Under the pieces are notes generated by a model that ran no database searches, was not told the origin of the DNA, and saw nothing but the letters and a program-made list of their open reading frames with translations. This document shows, one piece after another, positions 22,158 through 28,299 of a stretch of 28,299 nucleotides of DNA. The position numbers and the translations under genes were made by a program. Origin of the DNA: Cryptobacterium sp. CAG:338 (GTDB taxonomy: Bacteria; Actinomycetota; Coriobacteriia; Coriobacteriales; Eggerthellaceae); NCBI GenBank assembly GCA_000435475.1, contig FR896071.1, forward strand, positions 13,688 to 41,986, given 5' to 3'. The number at the start of each line of letters is the position of its first letter. Position 1 is the first letter of the stretch.

Positions 22158-23603
22158 GTGAACTTTACCGATCGTTGGCACGCTTTTTTCGACCGAACAA
22201 TTCCCAATATTGTCATCCGTATAATAATTATGGTTTTCGGTTTGGCTTTTGTTGCTGCATCGGTTGGCCTCACACGAGCAACAGGACTAGGAACATCGCC
22301 TATTTCATGCGTTCCTACCACGCTCTCCTTTTTCACTCCCCTTACCATCGGGGGCTGGACCTTTGTCATGAATGTGTTATTCGTGATCATTCAGATACTT
22401 TTATTAAGACGCGATTTTAAGATCGTACAGCTGCTACAAATCCCCTACGTTTTTGTTTTTTCTGCTCTTATCGATCTGTTCGTCCCCGTATTCGAACTTG
22501 TTCCCATGCCGAATTATCTCATGCAACTGTTTTTTAGTATTGTTGGCTGTTTTATGACAGCCTTTGGCGTGTTTTTGCAGGTAAAAGCAAGTTTTCTCAC
22601 GCTTCCTGGCGAAGGAATTGTGCTTGCAGTAGCCAAAGTATCTAAATGGCCTTTCCCAAAATGCAAAATCGGTTTTGATGCAAGCAACGTTGTCATTGCT
22701 ACCGTTGCTTCCCTTGTTGCAATGGGTGGCTTATATGGTGTTCGTGAAGGCACTATTATTTCTGCTTTAGCCGTAGGTGCCATTGTGGGGTTATTTAATC
22801 GTCTTTTCTCTCACTTCGAGAAGTTCTGCCCTATCAAAGGTCATCTCACTCTTACGGCTACCACCATGGCATCTCCAGAGGAGATTCCATCAAAACCATC
22901 CGAAGATGGTGCAACTCATCAAGAAAAAGACCCCGCACAGACCCCTTTGGTTATTACCATCTCGCGTCAATTTGGATCAGGTGGTCGTGAAATTGGCCAA
23001 GCTATAGGTAAACTTCTCAATATTCCCGTATTCGATCGTTCTCTCATAGAATTAACCGCCAAGGAATCTGGACTTACCCCGAATTACATAAAAAACCACG
23101 AGCAGGAAGTACGCCGTGGCATTCTCTATAACCTTTATATGCAAAGCTATGCAAGTTTTGGTATTGAGCCTACCCAAACTGATGAATTATGGCTCGCACA
23201 AGCTCGAACCATTACACGCATCGCCGATCAGGGAAGCTGCGTTATCGTGGGCCGTTGTGCGGGTGCTGTATTGCAAAATCGACCCAACGTATTTAACGTT
23301 TTCATTCATGCACCACTCGTACCGCGCATCGGTCGCGTAATGAAAAGAGAAAACGTTGACCATATGAAAGCTGCCGACATGATAGAGCGCGTAGACAAAG
23401 AACGTAGAGAACATTGTGAACAGTATGTAGGATCACACTGGACTGATATCAATTCATATCATATCGCCCTTGATTCGAGCGTTATAGGGGTAAAAGACTC
23501 CGCATCGCTGATTGCTCGCTTAGCACAGCATGCTTATCCTAAAGCTCCCTTAGCACCAACTCCTGAAAAGCCTACCCATCCTAGTGCGCACAAAGAGCTG
23601 TAA
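22158..23603 (+). CDS. Fusion of YczE-like membrane domain and cytidylate kinase-like domain
   Basis: Two domains. Residues about 15-225 form a membrane domain with about five hydrophobic spans of the YczE/YitT-type family (GLAFVAASVGLTRATGLGTS, then PISCVPTTLSFF). A 35-residue Pro/Glu/Lys linker joins it to a C-terminal cytidylate kinase-like (Cytidylate_kin2 type) domain. The ISRQFGSGGREIG loop (about 268-280) is the P-loop, and GSCVIVGRCAGAVL and RVDKERREHCEQY correspond to later kinase segments. The frame opens at 22125, but AAAGGA five bases before GTG 22158 favours that start (481 residues). A nucleoside-monophosphate kinase attached to a membrane domain is unusual; target and substrate are not known. 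A possible structured leader precedes it. Confidence 0.85.
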   Translation: MNFTDRWHAFFDRTIPNIVIRIIIMVFGLAFVAASVGLTRATGLGTSPISCVPTTLSFFTPLTIGGWTFVMNVLFVIIQILLLRRDFKIVQLLQIPYVFVFSALIDLFVPVFELVPMPNYLMQLFFSIVGCFMTAFGVFLQVKASFLTLPGEGIVLAVAKVSKWPFPKCKIGFDASNVVIATVASLVAMGGLYGVREGTIISALAVGAIVGLFNRLFSHFEKFCPIKGHLTLTATTMASPEEIPSKPSEDGATHQEKDPAQTPLVITISRQFGSGGREIGQAIGKLLNIPVFDRSLIELTAKESGLTPNYIKNHEQEVRRGILYNLYMQSYASFGIEPTQTDELWLAQARTITRIADQGSCVIVGRCAGAVLQNRPNVFNVFIHAPLVPRIGRVMKRENVDHMKAADMIERVDKERREHCEQYVGSHWTDINSYHIALDSSVIGVKDSASLIARLAQHAYPKAPLAPTPEKPTHPSAHKEL

Positions 23604-23646
23604 TCGTTTATTATCTAAGCGCTACAAAACATGAAAGGACAACTTT

Positions 23647-25143
23647 ATGAGCGATCAGTCAAAGCCCGTCCGTGTACGCTTTGCACCATCCCCGACGGGA
23701 GAGCTCCATATCGGTGGTGCCCGAACCGCAATATATAACTGGGCTTTCGCGAAAGCCATGGGCGGCTCTTTTATTCTTCGCATTGAAGATACCGACCCCG
23801 AGCGTTCCACTGAAGAAAACAAGCAGGTGATTTTACGCGCCATGAAATGGCTTGGACTCACCTGGGATGAAGGTCCTGAAGTAGGGGGCGATTTTGGCCC
23901 TTACCTTCAAACCCAGCGCTTTGACACCTACACTTCAGCGCTTGAACGCTTAAAACAACGCGATGCCGTATACCCTTGTTTTTGCACCAAAGAAGAACTT
24001 GATGAAAAACGAGCTGCTGCAGAAAAAAGCGAGGGTGGTTATTCAGGCTATGATCGAACCTGCCGCAATTTGAGTAAAGAAGAAGCTCAGCGCCGCATTG
24101 AGGCAGGAGAGCCTCATGTTTGGCGTCTGAAGGTTCCAGAAAACCACGGCCCAATCGAATTTCACGATGCCGTATATGGAGACATGTCATTTCCTATTGA
24201 GGTAATGGATGACATGATTTTGGTGCGCACCGACGGCACCCCTACGTATAATTTTGCCGTAGTATGCGACGATGCAAACATGCAAATCACCCACGTTATT
24301 CGTGGCGATGATCATCTTTCTAACACCCCTCGTCAAATTCTTATCTATGAAGCATTAGGTTTTGAGGTTCCCACCTTTGCCCATCTTTCTATGATCCTCG
24401 GCGCAGACGGTCGAAAGCTGTCAAAACGTCGTAATGCAACTTCGGTGGAGCAATACCAAGCAATGGGATACCTACCTGATGCCCTTGTTAACTTCCTTGC
24501 TTTGCTTGGCTGGTCTCTTGATGGTGAAACTACTATCATCCCTCGTGAAATGCTTTGCAAAGAATTCAGTCTTGAGCGCATCACACGCAAAGATGCGATT
24601 TTTGACGAAACAAAACTTGATTGGATGAACGGCGAATACATCAAGACAATGGGTGCGAAAGCATGGGTTGATGCCGTAAGTCCTTTCCTTATTGAAGCAG
24701 GCCTCACCACTAAAGAAGCAATCGAGGAAAATAAAGAATGGTACGAGAAGCTCTATCCTCTCGTAGCCGAGCGCATGAAACGACTTACCGAAGCACCTGA
24801 AAAACTTGCTTTTATTTTTGATGGACCAACAGTTAAACTCGACGAAAAATCTGTCCAGAAAAATCTGCTCAAAGAAGGATGCCGCGCCGACGAGGTTCTG
24901 CGCAAAGTTCGTGCAATTTTAGCCGACGAATCCATCCCATGGCAATGCGATCCTTTGCAAGATACCTGTCGTGAATTAGTGGATACCCTAGGATTGAAAG
25001 CAAAGCTTATTTTTCAACCCATCCGCGTAGCAGTTACCGGCTCTCAGGTTTCTCCACCTTTGTTTGAGTCTATTGAGTTAATGAAACGTAGTGATGTTGT
25101 CGCTCGCATCGACTACACCTTATCTGAGGTTTTTGGTGACTAA
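23647..25143 (+). CDS. gltX: Glutamyl-tRNA synthetase
   Basis: Charges tRNA-Glu (in many bacteria also tRNA-Gln, later amidated by GatCAB) with glutamate. The class I motifs are clear: HIGG in RFAPSPTGELHIGGARTA (21-24) and KLSKR in GADGRKLSKRRNAT (257-261). A zinc-site-like CFCTKEEL segment lies at about 111-118. The 498-residue length is normal. The ATG has AAAGGA with a 9-base spacing. The stop overlaps the GTG start of the downstream ferredoxin gene by eight bases (GTGACTAA), so the two are probably translationally coupled. YqeY-like and gltX lie within 2 kb, a suggestive but not decisive link to tRNA charging. Confidence 0.97.
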   Translation: MSDQSKPVRVRFAPSPTGELHIGGARTAIYNWAFAKAMGGSFILRIEDTDPERSTEENKQVILRAMKWLGLTWDEGPEVGGDFGPYLQTQRFDTYTSALERLKQRDAVYPCFCTKEELDEKRAAAEKSEGGYSGYDRTCRNLSKEEAQRRIEAGEPHVWRLKVPENHGPIEFHDAVYGDMSFPIEVMDDMILVRTDGTPTYNFAVVCDDANMQITHVIRGDDHLSNTPRQILIYEALGFEVPTFAHLSMILGADGRKLSKRRNATSVEQYQAMGYLPDALVNFLALLGWSLDGETTIIPREMLCKEFSLERITRKDAIFDETKLDWMNGEYIKTMGAKAWVDAVSPFLIEAGLTTKEAIEENKEWYEKLYPLVAERMKRLTEAPEKLAFIFDGPTVKLDEKSVQKNLLKEGCRADEVLRKVRAILADESIPWQCDPLQDTCRELVDTLGLKAKLIFQPIRVAVTGSQVSPPLFESIELMKRSDVVARIDYTLSEVFGD

Positions 25144-26287
25144 TTCATACGAAATATCAGACGATGCACCCTCTCCTATCGACCTAAATCATGGAGAAGG
25201 TGCATCTGCTACCCAAAATGAATCCGAAGCATCAACGACATTCAATAATCGCGATGAGATCGTGGCGCTTTCTTCTTGGTGCACCGCACCGAGCGGTTCT
25301 GGTTGCAATCGATGTCTCTCAGCCTGTCCTCACGAAGCGATAACCCTAAACGACCAAGGTCCTGAAATAGATGAAGCTCTCTGCACTCGCTGCGGCATTT
25401 GCTCAGGCGTTTGCGATGCTTTTGCCTGGAGCCGCATCACGCTTGAAGACCTAGCGGCGCGCTGCGAACGTGAAGCGAGCTTAGAAGGCTCTCTCTACTT
25501 TACCTGCAACGAGCATCTCTTCGAAGGAGTTGCTCCTCGGAGCAACGTAATAATACTTCCCTGCCTTGCCAGCGTTCCTCCCGAGTTTTGGAGTTATCTA
25601 CTCGCTAAAAACCTCAAAATCGCATGGTACCTCGATCCTTCCTATTGCCAAGATTGTTCCGTAGCAGACCAGAGGGCTCCCCTTCTTTTCAACTACGCCA
25701 TTGACCTCGCTCAGACCTGGACAGGTGAAACGATTCAGTATGCCTCTTCGATCCCCGAGCGCGAATCGGTATTGTCGCTTTATGCAAATATAGACGAAGG
25801 AAGTAGGCGTGATCTCTTAGCAGTACTTGCCAATGAGGGCAAAGACATCGCAACGGGAAAACATCGCCAGCGAAATGCAGGCACCATCGATTCGTTCCAT
25901 GAAAGCCAAGAGCGTTTTCGAGCACAGGGAAGAATTAAAGCTGCACTACAATCACAAAACATTCCAGACGCATTGCGCCAAAAACAAGCATGGCCAAGAC
26001 AAACCCTTATGGTAAAAGCAGCTCGTGAGCTCCCTGAAAAAGCATCTACTTTAAGCCGCTATACATCCACTACCGACTACAATCTTTGCCAACAATCTCA
26101 TGACTGTGTTAACGCTTGTCCTACAGGTGCGCGAAGAATTAATGAAGAGGGTTATCCTGTAGTTGATCCAACGCGCTGTATTGCCTGTGGCGTTTGCATA
26201 TCTCACTGTTCATACAACGCCTGCGCATACCTCGCGATAACTGCTCATGAGTATTGCGAAAGGACCCCTCATGGCAAAGAAGCTTGA
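25136..26287 (+). CDS. Ferredoxin-like 4Fe-4S multi-cluster electron transfer protein
   Basis: A cytosolic-looking protein of 383 residues with two ferredoxin-type cluster regions. The N-terminal pair has CNRCLSACP (C57, C60, C64) and CTRCGICSGVC (C83-C93), with an extra Cys at 49. The C-terminal pair has CQQSHDCVNACP (C318, C324, C328) and CIACGVCISHC (C348-C358). The middle 200 residues contain YFTCNEH, ILPCLASVPPEFW and SYCQDCS, further cysteines with no recognised motif. The start is the GTG at 25136, preceded by GAGG at six bases and overlapping the gltX stop; longer upstream starts lie inside gltX. The partner enzyme is unknown. It overlaps the next gene by 17 bases. Confidence 0.85.
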   Translation: MTNSYEISDDAPSPIDLNHGEGASATQNESEASTTFNNRDEIVALSSWCTAPSGSGCNRCLSACPHEAITLNDQGPEIDEALCTRCGICSGVCDAFAWSRITLEDLAARCEREASLEGSLYFTCNEHLFEGVAPRSNVIILPCLASVPPEFWSYLLAKNLKIAWYLDPSYCQDCSVADQRAPLLFNYAIDLAQTWTGETIQYASSIPERESVLSLYANIDEGSRRDLLAVLANEGKDIATGKHRQRNAGTIDSFHESQERFRAQGRIKAALQSQNIPDALRQKQAWPRQTLMVKAARELPEKASTLSRYTSTTDYNLCQQSHDCVNACPTGARRINEEGYPVVDPTRCIACGVCISHCSYNACAYLAITAHEYCERTPHGKEA

Positions 26288-27338
26288 TCCTTCCTATTGG
26301 GGAAATCCACCACAAACCCCAACCAGAAATACCTCGCATGTTCAACCCGAACAGCCAATGCATCCTACACAACCCACGCAACCTCAGGCTGCGCAGCCCC
26401 AATCTTGGGCCGGCGGACAAACTAACGCTAGCTTTTCGCAACCACCGTATGGACAGCAACCCACTCAACCCTATCCTCAAGCTTCACAATCTGCATCAAC
26501 GCAAGCTAACTATCCTCAAACTCCTTCCAAGAAGCATCGTGGTTGTCTCATTGCGGCAATTATTGCCGTTATCATCGTTATTCTTCTAGGAGTTGCAGGT
26601 TGTGTTGCATGCACAAGCCTGATGAGCTCTAATGTCACCTATCACTCAAGCCAAGAGTACCTTCCTCTCCAACCAAATACTCCTGAAACACAAGACGATG
26701 TCGAAGCATCACTGAATAATGAATTTTTCCGAAATGCCTTCGATCTTTCAGGGAGCACGCCAGATGCCCCTCTCACAACCGACGAATTAAACGATATCCA
26801 ATCGTCCTATTTTGCCAACAACACCAAACAGCCTAATGATGAGGGACTGTACTCCGACGGCGTTTACTTTATCGGGAGCGATATACCTGCGGGAAGTTAT
26901 TGGTTTACCGGAGATGATAATGCGTTGTCATTCTTTTTTATTCTGGAACCAACAGGTGAAAACGGCTCTTATAAAGTAGCTCATATTAATAACTACTATG
27001 GCCACAATCTCATGGAAGTCGGAGAGGGAGAGGTGCTCGTTCTTGTTAATGACGGAACGATGCAACCACTCGACTCATTCAGTGAGTCATTTAGCGCTCC
27101 CTATCAAAGTGGGACGTATCGCGTAGGAGTTGATATACCCGCAGGAACTTATCAGCTTCAGCTCGGAGAAGCAGACGACTACAGCGCTTGTTATGTTATG
27201 AGCGATCTCTCTTTCTCAACCGATAGTTATCTTTACGAAGCCTATTACATTGAAGGAGACAGCCCTGACGAAGTAACGCTTGACGAGGGAACTTATGTCG
27301 AGCTTTACAATATGTCAATGACCCCCGTGGTAATGTAG
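26271..27338 (+). CDS. Single-pass membrane protein with Pro/Gln-rich N-terminus and two C-terminal repeats
   Basis: The 355-residue protein has no signal peptide. Residues 1-87 are a disordered Pro/Gln/Ser-rich tail, followed by KKHR and one hydrophobic span (about 91-115). The C-terminal part, outside the membrane in a type II topology, carries two similar units: DGVYFIGSDIPAGSYWFTGD (about 197-216) and SGTYRVGVDIPAGTYQLQLG (about 280-299), each ending in a V/L-x-x-N or Y-V-E-L-Y strand. G-x-Y-x-G-x-D-I-P-A-G-x-Y is a repeat seen in uncharacterised surface proteins. The start ATG 26271 has AAAGGA six bases upstream; the frame opens earlier at 26247. It overlaps the ferredoxin gene by 17 bases. 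Function unknown. Confidence 0.8.
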   Translation: MAKKLDPSYWGNPPQTPTRNTSHVQPEQPMHPTQPTQPQAAQPQSWAGGQTNASFSQPPYGQQPTQPYPQASQSASTQANYPQTPSKKHRGCLIAAIIAVIIVILLGVAGCVACTSLMSSNVTYHSSQEYLPLQPNTPETQDDVEASLNNEFFRNAFDLSGSTPDAPLTTDELNDIQSSYFANNTKQPNDEGLYSDGVYFIGSDIPAGSYWFTGDDNALSFFFILEPTGENGSYKVAHINNYYGHNLMEVGEGEVLVLVNDGTMQPLDSFSESFSAPYQSGTYRVGVDIPAGTYQLQLGEADDYSACYVMSDLSFSTDSYLYEAYYIEGDSPDEVTLDEGTYVELYNMSMTPVVM

Positions 27339-27342
27339 CCTC

Positions 27343-28299
27343 TTACTTTTTCTGCTCTTCGAATAGTCCTTGGATATAGGCAAATACCTGGCTGAGAGTT
27401 CCCGCATCATCAGGGTTGTCGTCTCCTTGCCTTGGAACAAACACGCGCAACGGAACGGTCATTTTCTTTTTATCAGCTAAGTAACGACCAGCTTTGCGAC
27501 GAAGAGAAGAAGCTTGTGCCTTAGAAAGGAAAATGGGTTCCACGATCAGCTTTCCACCCGTCACCGAAATCAAACGAATGCCATGCTCGTTGGCAAATGC
27601 TTTTAAACGCGCCTTTTCTATTTGGTTGAGAGCTGCTTGTGGGATTTCAGGATGCTTTTGCACTAATTCCTGGTAGATATCTTCCACTGCTTCCAACGTA
27701 TCGGCGCTTGCAATTTTTCGATAATAGAGCACGCGCTCATCTGCGTCAGGTAAATACTCTTCTGGGAAATAGGTATGACCGGGAATGTTGATAACGATAT
27801 CAGATAGAGCTGGAGGTAGATACTCGGTGCTGTTTGTGTTGCCTTCACGCGTCATATTAACCGCCGTTGCAAGCATCTGAGCAAACAGATCAAAACCGAC
27901 TGCTGACATGTTACCGCTCTGCTCTGCGCCTAATAAACTTCCTGCTCCGCGTATCTCTAAATCGCGCATCGCCACGCGCATTCCGCTCCCTAATTCAGTA
28001 TGTTCGTTAAGCGCAGTTAAGCGAGCCATAGCCTCTTCAGTCATCGTTATATTATCGGGGAACAAGAAGTAAGCATATGCTTGTGTAGAGGATCTACCTA
28101 CACGCCCCTTCAGCTGATACATCTGAGCCAACCCAAGCCTTTGGGAGTCCTCGATGATAAGCGTATTAGTATGAGGATTATCGATACCGCTTTCGATAAT
28201 GGTGGTCGCAACCAACACGTCAAGTTCACCTGCCGAAAAATCCTCCATCACATGCTCGAGTTGTTCTTTAGTCATTTTGCCATGAGCAACCCCTACACG
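27343..28299 (-). CDS. mfd: Transcription-repair coupling factor (C-terminal part, runs off the window)
   Basis: Mfd pushes stalled RNA polymerase off DNA and recruits UvrA. The coding frame is open through the right edge (residues RVGVAHGKM at the margin), so the 5' end is missing. Visible parts are the C-terminal helicase half: VLVATTIIESGIDNPHTNTL, RLGLAQMYQLKGRVGRSSTQ, the RDLEIRGAGSLLGAEQSGNM motif, and the C-terminal domain ending in VFAYIQGLFEEQKK. These match the RecG/Mfd translocase module and the Mfd D7 region. It is convergent with the preceding gene, four bases apart, with no obvious terminator between them. Confidence 0.95.
   Translation of the reverse strand, partial: RVGVAHGKMTKEQLEHVMEDFSAGELDVLVATTIIESGIDNPHTNTLIIEDSQRLGLAQMYQLKGRVGRSSTQAYAYFLFPDNITMTEEAMARLTALNEHTELGSGMRVAMRDLEIRGAGSLLGAEQSGNMSAVGFDLFAQMLATAVNMTREGNTNSTEYLPPALSDIVINIPGHTYFPEEYLPDADERVLYYRKIASADTLEAVEDIYQELVQKHPEIPQAALNQIEKARLKAFANEHGIRLISVTGGKLIVEPIFLSKAQASSLRRKAGRYLADKKKMTVPLRVFVPRQGDDNPDDAGTLSQVFAYIQGLFEEQKK

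Overview
The window reads as a chromosomal segment of an anaerobic bacterium. The best guess is the class Coriobacteriia (Actinomycetota). This is inferred from an actinobacterial-type primary sigma factor with a long Lys/Ala-rich N-terminus, a fused RlmKL, a YczE-cytidylate kinase fusion, and the moderate base composition of the coding regions. No rRNA or other species marker is present, so the genus is not settled. Coding density is high and most genes are housekeeping. There is no prophage, insertion sequence or CRISPR array.

Layout. 1-4500: a CAT-anticodon tRNA, trpS, a divergent tRNA-Asn with clear promoter and terminator, a membrane protein with Cys pairs, cysK, then a decayed patch with fragments of a RhuM-family gene and what looks like a type I restriction specificity gene (hsdS). 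4500-7600: a low-molecular-weight tyrosine phosphatase, an AlbA_2/Schlafen-type regulator and a convergent ArsB/NhaD-like transporter. 7600-16800: a minus-strand run containing rlmKL (with a ParE/RelE-like toxin remnant at its 5' end), a gene-poor 0.5 kb stretch with hairpins, rpoD, priA and metK. The metK leader is long and potentially structured.

16800-21300: a radical SAM/SPASM enzyme gene divergent from a TetR-type regulator. The shared control region holds a perfect 11-6-11 inverted repeat with a TATAAT box in each arm, one per strand. Downstream follow an ATP-grasp-like protein and a DUF1461-type membrane protein in tandem. This is the most system-like part of the window. 21300-28299: a repeat-rich convergent junction, a YqeY-like gene, a YczE-like/cytidylate-kinase-like fusion behind a possible structured leader, then gltX, an overlapping multi-cluster ferredoxin gene, a single-pass surface protein with two C-terminal repeats, and the 3' part of mfd running off the right edge.

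How they fit: translation (trpS, gltX, tRNAs, RlmKL), transcription and genome maintenance (RpoD, PriA, Mfd) and sulfur/one-carbon metabolism (CysK, MetK) form the core. The accessory content consists of the TetR/radical SAM region, the membrane-kinase fusion and decayed defence/toxin remnants. Functional names rest on motifs read by eye; no database search was run.
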